Positions 1-9,551 of a DNA stretch of 64,000 bases are shown here, one piece after another. The stretch covers positions 1,550,001 through 1,614,000 of the forward strand of contig NZ_PGTY01000001.1 of the NCBI RefSeq assembly GCF_002797915.1, read 5' to 3'. The notes below the pieces were generated by a model. That model did not search any database. It saw only the letters and a program-made list of their open reading frames with translations, and was not told the origin of the DNA. The position numbers were made by a program, and so were the translations under genes. This DNA comes from Yoonia maricola (GTDB taxonomy: Bacteria; Pseudomonadota; Alphaproteobacteria; Rhodobacterales; Rhodobacteraceae). Within the stretch, counting starts at the first letter, position 1. Each line of letters starts with the position of its first letter.

Positions 1-1947
1 TCCAAAGGGTTCCGCTACATGCCCGAAACCGGCGAAGAGCGGTTCTCGTCCTTCTGCGGCGTCCCGATCCAGCGTTTGGGCGATGTGTTGGGCGTACTGG
101 TCGTGCAGTCAAAAGACGCCCGCGAATACACCACCGATGAAGTCTACGCGCTTGAAATCGTCGCAATGGTCATAGCCGAGATGACAGAACTGGGTGCGTT
201 TGTAGGCGAAGGCGCCGCCCTTTCGGCCCGACATCAGCGGCCTGTCATGCTGCGCGGGTCTATCGCGCAAGAGGGCGCGACTGAAGGTTTGGTTTACCTG
301 CATGAACCGCGTGTGGTCGTCACAAACCCTATCTCGGACGATCCCGAAACGGAAAGTGCACGCCTGCATGACGCGATCGAACAACTGCGCGCTGGCGTCG
401 ACGATATGCTGATTGGCGCGAACACGGCGGACAGTGACCAAAAACAAGTGCTCGAGGCTTACCGCATGTTTGCAAATTCCAGCAGTTGGCTCAAACGCAT
501 GCAAGAGGACATCCAAAACGGTCTGTCTGCCGAGGCCGCGGTGGAAAAGGAACAGTCGCTTGCACGCGCGCGGATGGCTAAGGCAACCGATGCTTATTTG
601 CGCGAGCGTTTACATGACCTTGATGATCTGTCCAACAAGCTATTGCGTCTTTTGACCGGACAGGGTGCCGATGCGCGCGCTGATATGCCAGACAACCCGA
701 TCCTTGTGGCCCGTAACATTGGGCCCGGCGAGTTGCTGGAATACGGTAAAAAGATCAAAGGGATTGTGTTGGAGGAAGGCTCTGTCGGGAGCCATGCGGC
801 GATTGTGGCGCGCGCTTGGGCGATCCCACTGATCATCAACGCCAAAGGTGTAACCCGCGAGGCCCTGAATGGTGACCCAATTCTGGTCGATGGTGAACAA
901 GGCATTGCCCACTTGCGCCCAGATGAAACCGTGCAAGCCGCCTTCCGTGACAAAATCGAGATGCAAACACGCGCGCAGAAACGCTATGCTTCGATCCGTG
1001 ATTTGCCTGCGGAAACCAAATGCGGTCAGATCATTTCCTTGCAAATGAATGCCGGTCTGCTTGCTGATCTGCCCTCACTCGAAGGATCAGGGGCCGAGGG
1101 TGTCGGCCTCTTCCGTACCGAACTGCAATTCCTGATCCGTAACCAGATGCCCCGGAGGGCCGAACTTTCGGCGCTCTATTCCCGCGTCCTGAATGCGGCC
1201 GGGGGCAAGCGCGTCGCCTTCCGCACGCTTGATATCGGGTCAGACAAAGTGCTGACCTACATGAAACCCAACGATGAGCCCAACCCCGCGATGGGCTGGC
1301 GTGCGATCCGTGTGGGCCTTGATAAACCGGGTGTCTTGCGCATGCAGCTGCAAGCCTTGTTACGTGCCGCTAACGGAAAGCCGCTGGCGGTCATGTTTCC
1401 CTTCATTACCCAGATCAGCGAATTCCGCGCAGCCCGCACGGAAATGGACAAAGCCATGGCGCGTGAAACCAAGCTGGGGCATGCGTTGCCGTCCAAACTA
1501 GAGGTCGGTGCGATGCTGGAAACACCATCGCTCGCCTATGCCCCCGATGCGTTCTTTAAAGAAGTCGACTTCATCTCGATCGGTGGCAATGATCTGAAAC
1601 AGTTCTTCTTTGCGGCAGACCGCGAAAATGAGCGGGTGCGCAAGCGTTATGACACGCTCGACAGCAGCTTCTTGGCCTTCATTCGCAATGTCATCCTGCG
1701 GTGCGAGGCGACAGGCACACCGCTGTCATTTTGTGGCGAAGATGCCGGGCGTCCGGTTGAGGCGCTTTGCTTTGCAGCCCTCGGGCTGCGCAGCCTGTCG
1801 ATGCGCCCGGCCTCGGTTGGGCCGGTCAAGCATCTGCTGCGCCGCGTCGATCTGAACGAAGTGCGCAAGGTCATGGATGATGCGATGAATAATGGCGATC
1901 AATCCGTGCGCCGCGCCGTGGCCGATTGGCTGGTCTATCAGGTCTGA
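1..1947 (+). CDS. ptsP: Phosphoenolpyruvate-protein phosphotransferase PtsP (enzyme I of the nitrogen PTS), 5' partial
   Basis: The reading frame is open from base 1, so the gene starts upstream; 648 residues are visible, and the family is usually about 750. The visible part begins inside an N-terminal GAF sensor domain (roughly the first 65 residues). It continues with the PEP-utiliser N domain and the swivelling domain, which carries the phospho-accepting His in a GSVGSHAAIVAR motif at about visible residue 265. It ends with the PEP-binding barrel (GVGLFRTEL motif, and the active-site Cys in FCGEDAGRP at about 578). In this family enzyme I passes phosphate from PEP to a PTS HPr-like protein and then EIIA, a regulatory relay rather than sugar uptake. 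The GAF domain separates PtsP from the sugar-PTS PtsI. The 3' end overlaps the convergent EcsC gene by 10 bases. Confidence 0.95.
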   Translation, partial: SKGFRYMPETGEERFSSFCGVPIQRLGDVLGVLVVQSKDAREYTTDEVYALEIVAMVIAEMTELGAFVGEGAALSARHQRPVMLRGSIAQEGATEGLVYLHEPRVVVTNPISDDPETESARLHDAIEQLRAGVDDMLIGANTADSDQKQVLEAYRMFANSSSWLKRMQEDIQNGLSAEAAVEKEQSLARARMAKATDAYLRERLHDLDDLSNKLLRLLTGQGADARADMPDNPILVARNIGPGELLEYGKKIKGIVLEEGSVGSHAAIVARAWAIPLIINAKGVTREALNGDPILVDGEQGIAHLRPDETVQAAFRDKIEMQTRAQKRYASIRDLPAETKCGQIISLQMNAGLLADLPSLEGSGAEGVGLFRTELQFLIRNQMPRRAELSALYSRVLNAAGGKRVAFRTLDIGSDKVLTYMKPNDEPNPAMGWRAIRVGLDKPGVLRMQLQALLRAANGKPLAVMFPFITQISEFRAARTEMDKAMARETKLGHALPSKLEVGAMLETPSLAYAPDAFFKEVDFISIGGNDLKQFFFAADRENERVRKRYDTLDSSFLAFIRNVILRCEATGTPLSFCGEDAGRPVEALCFAALGLRSLSMRPASVGPVKHLLRRVDLNEVRKVMDDAMNNGDQSVRRAVADWLVYQV

Positions 1948-2741
1948 GGCAACTTGCCGGCTGCCAGAACCGCATGGAAATGATCCGTCACGGCTTGATC
2001 GCCATAAATGCGCGCGAGACGGCGCAGACCAAAATGTACATGCGCCATTGCGACATAGTAATCCACGAAAGCATAGTTCGTCCCGGCCCCTGCAGCGGCA
2101 CCCAAGATCGGCACGGCTTGCGTGGCCAGCTTTTGCGAAAGAACCGCTGCAAAGCGCGGGGCGACCTTGCTAATCAACCCGTTCACCGCAGCACCCGAAA
2201 TGCTCAGCCGTGCACCTATGAAAGCCGTATCAACGCCGTCATCTTCCGTACCCGGCCCGCCTGCGCCAAAAACCGCAAGGCATTCAATCTTGGTTTCTTC
2301 TGCATCGGGGTCTTCACCATGTTCGACAGCAACATGATGCACGGCGCGGAAAATTACCGTGGTCGCAACCGGCAATTCAGCCAAAGCTGTCGGCAAGCCT
2401 CCAAACCCACCCAGCGCGCCAGAAAGCGTGCCGAGGATCTTATGCACGCGGTCCGACCCGATGGACCCACCGCGCCCCGTGCGAGATTTGCTTGCCACGT
2501 CGAAACTTTGACGCAATGCGGCTCGCGCCAGATCATCGATTTGATCGCGGGCCGCTACAGGCAACAGCTTCAATCCATCCTCAACCTGCCCGCCGACAAA
2601 GTTAATCGCTGACATCAAGACACCATTGGCCTTGCGCTGGCGCATCGCCAGTTCAGCAATCTCGGCTTTTGCCGCATCGCTCAGTGGCTTGGGCGGATCA
2701 GCCGGATTGATCTCTTTCATCGCTGTGTCTTGATCTTTCAT
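1938..2741 (-). CDS. EcsC family protein
   Basis: A 267-residue protein resembling the EcsC family (named after the B. subtilis ecs locus; molecular role unknown). It has a charged N-terminal part, a Gly/Ala-rich middle (GTLSGALGGFGG, then LPVATTVIFRAV) and a second Gly/Ala-rich stretch near the C terminus (AVPILGAAAGAGTNYAFVDYY). These could be amphipathic or membrane-associated helices. The open frame reaches back to 2801, but that would overlap the upstream acetyltransferase. I chose the ATG at 2741, which directly follows AAGGGG; a further ATG at 2720 is possible. It lies 31 bases after the acetyltransferase, so the two may be co-transcribed. Confidence 0.7.
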   Translation of the reverse strand: MKDQDTAMKEINPADPPKPLSDAAKAEIAELAMRQRKANGVLMSAINFVGGQVEDGLKLLPVAARDQIDDLARAALRQSFDVASKSRTGRGGSIGSDRVHKILGTLSGALGGFGGLPTALAELPVATTVIFRAVHHVAVEHGEDPDAEETKIECLAVFGAGGPGTEDDGVDTAFIGARLSISGAAVNGLISKVAPRFAAVLSQKLATQAVPILGAAAGAGTNYAFVDYYVAMAHVHFGLRRLARIYGDQAVTDHFHAVLAAGKLPQT

Positions 2742-2772
2742 CCCCTTGAGATGGGGTGCAGATACAGTGATT

Positions 2773-3285
2773 TCAATCGCGTATCGATGTGACCGCCCCA
2801 CTCACCCCCAACCACGCCCCCTGCTCAAGGGCGACACCAAGAACACGATCAGGGTTTGTCGGCGGCGGCATTGTCACATCCGCCAGACGTTCGAAACCAA
2901 AGCGACGGTAGTAAAGTGCATCACCCACAAGCATCAACCGCGACCAACCTAGATTGCGCGCATCGGCCAGACAACGCTGCATCAAGAGCGCTGCAACACC
3001 TTCGCCCTGCCGTGTTGGGTGCACAGCGATGGGGCCAAGCAGTACGGCTTGCTCACCATCGACCCGAACCGGCCAATTGCGCACGGCGCCGGCCAAGATC
3101 CCATCGGTATCCCGCGCCGTGAGACAAAGCGGCCCAATCGGAGTCACCCCTTCACGCAGGCGATAAGACGACAGCGCAGATCGTCCGGGTGCAAAGCACA
3201 GGTCATAAAGCGCCTCGACCTCCCACCAGTCATCAGGGGTTTCAATGGCCAATGTCAGTGCCGTCTGCCGCATCGTGTCTTTCAT
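2773..3285 (-). CDS. GNAT family N-acetyltransferase
   Basis: A 170-residue GNAT acyltransferase, expected to move acetyl from acetyl-CoA to an unknown amine. The acetyl-CoA pyrophosphate loop is visible as VHPTRQGEGVAALLMQ in the middle of the protein, preceded by the beta-4 strand AVLLGPIAV. A typical C-terminal YYRRFGFE segment follows. The layout fits the YhbS-like branch. The frame extends to 3339 only with a GTG codon that would place the start within 5 bases of the divergent flavin reductase start. The ATG at 3285 is preferred, with 3273 as alternative; no strong ribosome site marks either. The substrate cannot be predicted. Confidence 0.8.
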   Translation of the reverse strand: MKDTMRQTALTLAIETPDDWWEVEALYDLCFAPGRSALSSYRLREGVTPIGPLCLTARDTDGILAGAVRNWPVRVDGEQAVLLGPIAVHPTRQGEGVAALLMQRCLADARNLGWSRLMLVGDALYYRRFGFERLADVTMPPPTNPDRVLGVALEQGAWLGVSGAVTSIRD

Positions 3286-3343
3286 CTGGCCAAGGTTTGC
3301 GCACCAAGCTAACCCTAGGGTGCACAAAGGAAAAGACACCGCG

Positions 3344-3949
3344 ATGTTCTATGAACCCAAAAATGGCCATGGCCTGCCCCATAACCCATTCAATGCGGTT
3401 GTTACTCCGCGGCCCATCGGCTGGATATCGACACGGGGCGCGGATGGGCGCGATAACCTCGCGCCCTATTCCTTCTTCAACGCAGTCGCCTATGTGCCAC
3501 CACAGGTGATGTTCGCGTCAACCAGCACCAAGCCTGATCGCGAAGGGACCAAGGATTCAGTCGCCAATATCCGCGATACAGACGTCTTTGCGGTCAACAT
3601 CGTGGAATATGCCGCGCGCGACGTGATGAACCAAACCTCTGGCGCATGGGGACGTGAAAAGGATGAATTTGCACTGGCTGGCATAACAAAAGCAGAATGT
3701 GAGACAATCAACTGTCCGCGTGTCGCTGATGCCCCGGCAACGCTGGAATGCAAGCTAACGCAGATCCTGCAATTACCGGGAGAGGCCAATTTCACTGTCT
3801 TCGGCGAAGTGACGGGGGTGCATCTGCGCGATAACTGCCTGGTCGATGGCAAGTTTGACGTGACCCGCTTTGAACCACTGACCCGGTTGGGCTACCGCGA
3901 TTATTCAGTCGTACGCGAGGTGTTCAGCCTGCAACGCCCCGATGATTAA
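3344..3949 (+). CDS. Flavin reductase family protein (FMN-binding split barrel)
   Basis: A 201-residue protein of the flavin reductase/FMN-binding split-barrel family. The N-terminal part has the typical core RPIGWISTRGADGRDNLAPYSFFNAV, with the family pattern around P-x-x-P-x-S-x-F. A middle block, VNIVEYAARDVMNQTS, matches the usual region where substrate contacts lie. Members bind FMN and reduce free flavin or act on unknown substrates; this one stands alone, so its partner is unknown. The ATG at 3344 follows AAAGGA. The stop overlaps the convergent SulP gene by 4 bases. Confidence 0.85.
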   Translation: MFYEPKNGHGLPHNPFNAVVTPRPIGWISTRGADGRDNLAPYSFFNAVAYVPPQVMFASTSTKPDREGTKDSVANIRDTDVFAVNIVEYAARDVMNQTSGAWGREKDEFALAGITKAECETINCPRVADAPATLECKLTQILQLPGEANFTVFGEVTGVHLRDNCLVDGKFDVTRFEPLTRLGYRDYSVVREVFSLQRPDD

Positions 3950-5568
3950 TGCCCGCCAATGATACCCGTCTTAACGCTGTAATCCACCGCCAGTTCATAG
4001 TCGGGATCATCATCGCTATCCACCATCAGATGGCCCGCCTTTGACAACAACTGATGACAATCGCGGCTCAGATGGCGCAGCTGGATCTGCTTGCCTGCCG
4101 CGATGTACTTTTGGGCCAAGGCCTCGATCGCTTGCAGCGCGGATTGGTCGGCCACCCGGCTGTTGGCAAAATCAACGATAACGATGTCAGGATCGGCCGC
4201 CACGTCAAAGATTTCCATGAACCCATCAGCCGAGCCAAAAAAGAGCGGGCCTTGGATTTCATAAACCTGCGCACCTTCCTCGGTGCGGCTTTCACGCTTG
4301 ATGGCGTGGATACGCGTGGCGTTGCTCCATGCGTAGGCAAGGGCCGAGACAATGACACCCACAACAACAGCCGTCGCCAAATCGGTCGCAACAGTTACGA
4401 TGGTTACAAGGATCGTCACAAACGCATCGGTCCGCGGAACTTTGCGCAGGATGCGCAAAGAGTTCCAAGCGAATGTCCCAATGACAACCATGAACATAAC
4501 CCCAACCAAAGCGGCGAGAGGGATTTGCTCAATCAGACTGCTGGCAAAGAGGATGAAAGCAAGAAGAAACAATGCTGCTGCAATTCCTGCAACCCGCGTC
4601 CGCCCACCGGATTTGACGTTGATCATCGACTGACCAATCATCGCACAACCGCCCATGCCACCGAAGAAGCCGGTCACGGTATTGGCCGCACCTTGGGCCA
4701 AACATTCCTGACTGGCGCCACCACGTTTGCCCGTCATCTCACCCACAAGGTTGAGGGTCAGCAGACTTTCGATCAAACCAATCGCCGCCAAAATCAAAGC
4801 GTATGGTAAGATGATCTCAAACGTGTCCCACGTCAGCGGCACCATCGGGATATGGAGCGGCGGCAAGCCACCTTCGATGCTGGCCAGATCACCCACCAAT
4901 GGCACATCAAGGCCAAAACCGATGACAAGCGCCGCCACAATCCCGATACCCGCCAAGGGGGCGGGCACTGCATTGGTGATCTTGGGCATCACCCAAATGA
5001 TCGCCATCGTCAGCGCCACAAGGGCCAGCATCAGATAGAGCGGCGCACCATGCAACCATTCGCCGTTTGCCATGCCGTGCCCGCCACCTTCAGCAGACCC
5101 CGGCACTTGAAACTGCCCCAATTGGGCCAGAAAAATTACAATCGCCAGACCATTCACAAAGCCCAGCATCACCGGGTGCGGCACAAGGCGGATAAACTTC
5201 CCCCAGCGCATGATGCCAACAAATATCTGGATCAGCCCCATCAGCACGACCGTCGCAAAGAGGTATTCTACCCCATGCGCCGCAACAAGACTGACCATTA
5301 CGACAGCCAGCGCACCGGTAGCACCTGAAATCATCCCCGGACGCCCACCAAAGACCGCTGTGATCAAACCAACGATGAAGGCCGCATAAAGGCCCACCAG
5401 TGGTTCAACCCCCGCGACAAAAGCAAAAGCCACGGCTTCGGGAACCAGCGCCAGAGCCACGGTCAAGCCAGATAGAATTTCGACCCGCCATTGCCCCGGC
5501 GTCAGTGGGGCATCAGGATCAGTAAGGGAAAGACTATCAGCGAAACGCGTTAAAAGGGCGCGGGCCAT
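3946..5568 (-). CDS. SulP family inorganic anion transporter
   Basis: A 540-residue SulP (SLC26-like) inner-membrane transporter. About ten or more hydrophobic segments fill residues 25-395, starting with ALALVPEAVAFAFVAGVEPLVGLYAAF, the conserved first-helix region. A cytoplasmic STAS domain follows (about residues 415-520, GPLFFGSADGFMEIF and the VDFANSRVADQSALQAI helix). The family carries sulfate, bicarbonate or other anions. The full-length STAS domain and sequence style fit bicarbonate/sulfate carriers, but the substrate cannot be read from sequence. The ATG at 5568 was chosen because the family starts just before such a short cytoplasmic N terminus. It is transcribed away from mtnP across a 174-base gap. 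Confidence 0.9.
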   Translation of the reverse strand: MARALLTRFADSLSLTDPDAPLTPGQWRVEILSGLTVALALVPEAVAFAFVAGVEPLVGLYAAFIVGLITAVFGGRPGMISGATGALAVVMVSLVAAHGVEYLFATVVLMGLIQIFVGIMRWGKFIRLVPHPVMLGFVNGLAIVIFLAQLGQFQVPGSAEGGGHGMANGEWLHGAPLYLMLALVALTMAIIWVMPKITNAVPAPLAGIGIVAALVIGFGLDVPLVGDLASIEGGLPPLHIPMVPLTWDTFEIILPYALILAAIGLIESLLTLNLVGEMTGKRGGASQECLAQGAANTVTGFFGGMGGCAMIGQSMINVKSGGRTRVAGIAAALFLLAFILFASSLIEQIPLAALVGVMFMVVIGTFAWNSLRILRKVPRTDAFVTILVTIVTVATDLATAVVVGVIVSALAYAWSNATRIHAIKRESRTEEGAQVYEIQGPLFFGSADGFMEIFDVAADPDIVIVDFANSRVADQSALQAIEALAQKYIAAGKQIQLRHLSRDCHQLLSKAGHLMVDSDDDPDYELAVDYSVKTGIIGGH

Positions 5569-5742
5569 GAAACATCCTGTCAAAAGGGGAATTGGTGTTT
5601 GCCCCCTAAAGGAGCAAAGGCACCTTGTCACCCCTCAACCGCGCGTGAATTTATCTTGTTGCCGCGATGGCACTGTGCACATGGGTTCCATTTCCCGGCA
5701 ATCCGTTTCAATGTGTTGTCGGGACAGACGACAAGGCGAACC

Positions 5743-6609
5743 ATGCAAACAAAAATCGGAATTATTGGTGGCTCGGGTATCTACCAGATGGACGGGCTTG
5801 AAAACGCTGCTTGGGTGACATCACGCAGCGCGTGGGGCACGCCTTCGGACGACATCCTGACCGGACAATTGAACGGGGTTGAGATGGCCTTTTTGCCACG
5901 CCACGGACGCGGGCATGTGCATTCCCCCACGACGGTGCCTTACCGGGCCAACATTGATGCACTGAAACGTATTGGGGTGACTGATATCATCAGCGTCAGC
6001 GCCTGCGGGTCGTTCCGCGAAAAAATGGCCCCGGGTGATTTTGTTATTGTTGATCAATTCATTGACCGCACCTTTGCACGCGAAAAATCCTTCTTCGGGA
6101 CAGGCTGTGTGGCCCATGTCAGCATCGCCCACCCCACCTGCGCACGGCTGTCCGATGCTTGCGAAACCGCCGGACGAGATGCAGGTATCAATATCCATCG
6201 CGGCGGCACCTACCTTGCGATGGAGGGGCCACAGTTTTCATCCATGGCCGAAAGCAAGCTCTACCGCGACTGGGGCTGCGATATAATCGGCATGACGAAC
6301 ATGCCCGAAGCCAAACTCGCTCGCGAGGCCGAGATTTGCTACGCCTCGATCGCGATGGTCACCGACTATGACAGCTGGCACCCCGACCACGGGGCCGTTG
6401 ACGTCAGCGACGTGATCAAAACGCTGCAAGGCAATGGCACCAAGGCGCAAGATTTGGTTAGCCGCCTGCCCGCCCTCTTAGGCCCTGACCGCGCGCCGTG
6501 TCCGCATGGCTGTGACCGGGCGCTGGAATATGCCGTTATGACAGCCCCCGACAAACGCGACCCTGCTTTGGTCGCAAAACTTGACGCCATCGCTGGCCGT
6601 GTCCTTTAG
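5743..6609 (+). CDS. mtnP: S-methyl-5'-thioadenosine phosphorylase
   Basis: A 288-residue enzyme of the purine nucleoside phosphorylase type. It splits methylthioadenosine (a by-product of polyamine and quorum-signal synthesis) with phosphate into adenine and methylthioribose-1-phosphate. Visible signatures are the N-terminal phosphate loop IGIIGGSGIY, the RHGRGHVHSPTTVPYRAN block, and the substrate block TYLAMEGPQFSSMAES followed by DIIGMTNMPEAKLAREAE. The ATG at 5743 matches the family N terminus; an upstream extension to 5599 has no family counterpart. Apt follows after 12 bases and would reuse the adenine released, so the two form a salvage operon. Confidence 0.95.
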   Translation: MQTKIGIIGGSGIYQMDGLENAAWVTSRSAWGTPSDDILTGQLNGVEMAFLPRHGRGHVHSPTTVPYRANIDALKRIGVTDIISVSACGSFREKMAPGDFVIVDQFIDRTFAREKSFFGTGCVAHVSIAHPTCARLSDACETAGRDAGINIHRGGTYLAMEGPQFSSMAESKLYRDWGCDIIGMTNMPEAKLAREAEICYASIAMVTDYDSWHPDHGAVDVSDVIKTLQGNGTKAQDLVSRLPALLGPDRAPCPHGCDRALEYAVMTAPDKRDPALVAKLDAIAGRVL

Positions 6610-6621
6610 AAAGTTCCCTTG

Positions 6622-7152
6622 ATGAAAACCGTCCAAGACTACATCCGCACGATCCCCAACTTCCCGCATGAAGGGATCATGTTCCGCGATGTGACCACGC
6701 TCTTTAGCGACCCCCGTGGGTTCCGAATTGCTATCGACCAATTGCTGCATCCCTACGCGGGGCAACCCATAGACAAGGTGGTAGGGCTAGAGGCACGCGG
6801 CTTCATTCTTGGCGGCGCCATCGCCCACCAGCTATCACTGGGGTTTGTACCTATCCGCAAAAAAGGCAAACTGCCTGGTAAAACGATTGAGCAGGATTAT
6901 ACGCTGGAATACGGGACCGCCACGATGGAGGTTCATGACGACGCGCTACAACCGGGCGAAAAGGTCCTGCTGGTTGATGACCTGCTTGCCACAGGCGGCA
7001 CCGCAGAAGCGGGGATCAAACTGATCGAACGGATGGGGGCCGAAGTCATCGGGTGCGCCTTTGTTATCGATCTGCCGGATATCGGCGGACGTAAAAAACT
7101 GGAAGGCTTGGGTATGAACGTACACGCCCTTTGCCAATTCGAAGGCGACTAA
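6622..7152 (+). CDS. apt: Adenine phosphoribosyltransferase
   Basis: A 176-residue cytosolic enzyme that joins adenine and PRPP to give AMP. The PRPP-binding loop [17 protein letters not shown] is clear in the C-terminal half. The N-terminal [21 protein letters not shown] and central [16 protein letters not shown] blocks are the usual family signatures. Length is typical. Codons TTG-ATG at 6619-6624 give two possible starts; ATG at 6622 is taken. It forms an operon with mtnP, whose product adenine is its substrate. The convergent FAD-linked oxidase ends 16 bases downstream. Confidence 0.96.
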   Translation: MKTVQDYIRTIPNFPHEGIMFRDVTTLFSDPRGFRIAIDQLLHPYAGQPIDKVVGLEARGFILGGAIAHQLSLGFVPIRKKGKLPGKTIEQDYTLEYGTATMEVHDDALQPGEKVLLVDDLLATGGTAEAGIKLIERMGAEVIGCAFVIDLPDIGGRKKLEGLGMNVHALCQFEGD

Positions 7153-7154
7153 GT

Positions 7155-7197
7155 CTTTCTTCGTCCAATCAAACTTCCGCCGGAGGCATCTGCCCTC
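7155..7197 (-). repeat. Dispersed ~43-bp element, copy 1
   Basis: On the minus strand this reads GCCTCCGGCGGAAGTTTGAT followed by TGGACGAAGAAAG. A second copy lies at 59452-59495. The first 32 bases (plus-strand order) differ at only two positions, and the remainder aligns with one gap. Here the element supplies the last codons (M-P-P-A-E-V) and stop of the FAD-linked oxidase. Similar CCTCCGGCGG elements are, from memory, widespread at gene ends in Rhodobacterales; that statement is knowledge, not seen here. Confidence 0.65.
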
Positions 7198-8599
7198 GCA
7201 ACACCGCACCGGGGTTCATAATGCCCTTCGGGTCCAGCGCATCTTTGATCGCACGCAACATCGCAAGTTTGGCTGGGTCGCTATATTTTTCCAGATCCTT
7301 CACCTTCAAGCGTCCAATCCCGTGTTCCGCACTCACCGACCCATCCACGCTATGAACCAGATCATGCACCACGCGCTTCACCTCAGGCCGCTCCGCCTCA
7401 TAATCGGCACGGGCTTTGCCCGGCATCGGGAAGACATTGTAATGCAGGTTGCCGTCGCCCAGATGCCCAAAGCAATTGATCCGGAACGCGCCAACCTCTG
7501 CCAAGGCTTGCTTACCACGGTCGATAAATGTGGGGATCGCACTGAGCGGGATTGAAATATCATGCGAACTGACCGACCCAATCCGCCGGTTCGCTTCGGG
7601 GATGCTTTCGCGAATATGCCAGAATGCGTCACGCTGCGCATGATTTTGCGCAATCACCCCATCGGTCACTAGACCCGCTTCAAACGCGGTTGCAAAAAGC
7701 GCTTCAAGCACCTCTTCCGGGCTTAATCCGGCAGGCAGCCCGACGTCGATCAGAACCGACCATTCAGGGACCTCATCAAAGGGCTGTTTGATCTCAGGGC
7801 CCACCTCTGACAAAAAATCAAAGCCTTGGCGGTGTATGATCTCAAAGGCCGAAACACCTTCGCCAATTTGTTCACCTGCCATGGCAAGCAACGCAAGCGC
7901 CGCAGCGGGTGAAGCAACCGCCATCATCGCAGCCCCAAGGCCCGCCGGACACGGTGCAAGCTTTAGGGCGGCCCCTGTTATGATCCCCAGTGTCCCTTCC
8001 GCCCCAATCATCAGGTTGCGCAGATCATAGCCTGTGTTGTCTTTGCGCAGCCGCGTCAGCCCATGCCAGATCGTGCCATCAGGGCGAACAACCTCCAGCC
8101 CCAGACACTGCGCGCGGGCATTGCCATAGCGCAGCACATTGACCCCACCTGCGTTTGTTGACAGCAGCCCACCGATGCGCGCCGATCCTTCTGACGCAAG
8201 CGACAGCGGGAACAGCCGCCCGATATCCGATGCTGCTTTCTGCACATCTGCAAGAATAACACCCGCGTCACAGACCAGCACGTTTTCGGACGGGTAGACC
8301 TGCCTGATGCGGTTCATACGCTCCAATGACAGGACCACAGGCACCGGTCCCTTTTGTTGCAATTGCCCGCCGACCAGCCCCGTGCCACCGCTGTAAGGTA
8401 CGATACCAATGCGCGCTTCGGCACAAGCACGCACAACGCTGGCGACCTCATCCGTTGATACTGGTGCCACAACCAGCCCCTGCCCAGCCCAACGCCCGCG
8501 CGGTTCGGACAGATAGGGCGTGCTGTCGTCCTTGAATGCCGCCGCGGGCAGCAAGCCACGCAGCAATTTCTCGAAGTCTGGCGTTACGGGGTTGAGCAT
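7169..8599 (-). CDS. FAD-binding oxidoreductase (D-2-hydroxyacid dehydrogenase type, GlcD/D2HGDH-like)
   Basis: A 476-residue flavoprotein of the FAD-linked oxidase family. An N-terminal PCMH-type FAD domain holds VPYSGGTGLVGGQ and later GSARIGGLLSTNAGGVNVLRYG. The C-terminal cap domain ends with the conserved SVDGSVSAEHGIGRLK motif. CFGHLGDGNLHYN, a metal/substrate motif of D-lactate and D-2-hydroxyglutarate dehydrogenases, is present. The likely reaction is oxidation of a D-2-hydroxyacid to the 2-oxoacid; the exact substrate is not determined. The ATG at 8599 follows AAGGGA. The last six codons and stop lie in a dispersed repeat, so the tail PPAEV is probably repeat-derived. Confidence 0.9.
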   Translation of the reverse strand: MLNPVTPDFEKLLRGLLPAAAFKDDSTPYLSEPRGRWAGQGLVVAPVSTDEVASVVRACAEARIGIVPYSGGTGLVGGQLQQKGPVPVVLSLERMNRIRQVYPSENVLVCDAGVILADVQKAASDIGRLFPLSLASEGSARIGGLLSTNAGGVNVLRYGNARAQCLGLEVVRPDGTIWHGLTRLRKDNTGYDLRNLMIGAEGTLGIITGAALKLAPCPAGLGAAMMAVASPAAALALLAMAGEQIGEGVSAFEIIHRQGFDFLSEVGPEIKQPFDEVPEWSVLIDVGLPAGLSPEEVLEALFATAFEAGLVTDGVIAQNHAQRDAFWHIRESIPEANRRIGSVSSHDISIPLSAIPTFIDRGKQALAEVGAFRINCFGHLGDGNLHYNVFPMPGKARADYEAERPEVKRVVHDLVHSVDGSVSAEHGIGRLKVKDLEKYSDPAKLAMLRAIKDALDPKGIMNPGAVLRGQMPPAEV

Positions 8600-8706
8600 T
8601 TGGTTCCCTTTGCGGCTATCCCGATACATGGCCCAAACCGCGCTGGTGTCCAACCGGATTTGATTATACGTCCGTATCCTTATCCAAAAAGCAGCCGCGT
8701 GCCCTG

Positions 8707-9471
8707 TCAGTCCGCTGTCCAGCCGCCATCAATCATCAGATGTGTCCCCGTCATCAGTGCGGATGCGTCAGAAGCGAGATAGACAACAGGCCCCATCACG
8801 TCATTGACTTCGCCGACCCGGCCCAATTTGATCTTGTCCATGATCCACGTCACCTTGTCGGGGTTGTTGAATGTCGGCTCGCTTAGTGGCGTGCGGATGA
8901 AAGTCGGGCAGATCGTGTTGACCCGGATGCCCTGCTTGCCCCATTCAATCGCCATCGCTTTGGTAAACCCTTCCACCGCGAATTTTGTACCACAATAGAC
9001 GCCCCGCTCTGGGCCACCCACATGCGCCATCTGGCTGGTGATGTTGATCAGGCTGCCAGGCTTGCCTGCGGCAAGCAGCCCTTTGGCAACAGCACGGGTC
9101 AGGAAATAAGCCCCCTTGAAATTGATGTCGCTGACGGTATCAAAATCCACTTCCCCAGTATCCACAGCAGGTGAGTGGATCGCGGTCCCAACGGAATTGA
9201 CCAATACATCAAACGGACCGTGCCGGGCAACTGTCGCCTCGGTCCCCGAAACATCGCGAACATCCATTGCCACCGCATCGGCACCAAACCCCGCGGCGCG
9301 CATATCCTGTACAACGGTATCAAGCTTGCCTGCCGTCCGTGCAGCAACAGTGACCTCGGCCCCGGCTTCGGCCAGTGCAACCGCGCAGGCCAGCCCTATG
9401 CCAGACGAACCACCGGCAACCAAAGCGCGTTTACCATCCAGTCGAAATGAAGGTGTTTGTGGAAGTGTCAT
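8707..9471 (-). CDS. SDR family oxidoreductase
   Basis: A 254-residue classical short-chain dehydrogenase. The NAD(P) motif is AGGSSGIGLA near residue 20, the middle NSVGT replaces the usual NNAG, and the catalytic Tyr-Lys pair is in YCGTKFAVEG, preceded by the catalytic Ser in INITSQM. The C-terminal VVYLASDASALMTGTHLMIDGGWTAD is typical of 3-oxoacyl-ACP reductase-like sugar or polyol dehydrogenases. It lies 107 bases upstream of the FAD-linked oxidase on the same strand, so the two may work in one catabolic route. The substrate is unknown. Confidence 0.9.
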   Translation of the reverse strand: MTLPQTPSFRLDGKRALVAGGSSGIGLACAVALAEAGAEVTVAARTAGKLDTVVQDMRAAGFGADAVAMDVRDVSGTEATVARHGPFDVLVNSVGTAIHSPAVDTGEVDFDTVSDINFKGAYFLTRAVAKGLLAAGKPGSLINITSQMAHVGGPERGVYCGTKFAVEGFTKAMAIEWGKQGIRVNTICPTFIRTPLSEPTFNNPDKVTWIMDKIKLGRVGEVNDVMGPVVYLASDASALMTGTHLMIDGGWTAD

Positions 9472-9551
9472 GCGATGTGCGCCTCTTTAGATGTGTTGCT
9501 GGATAGCGTGATGCTGGCGTCCTGTCATCCTCTGGTCGTTCTCCATAAAGC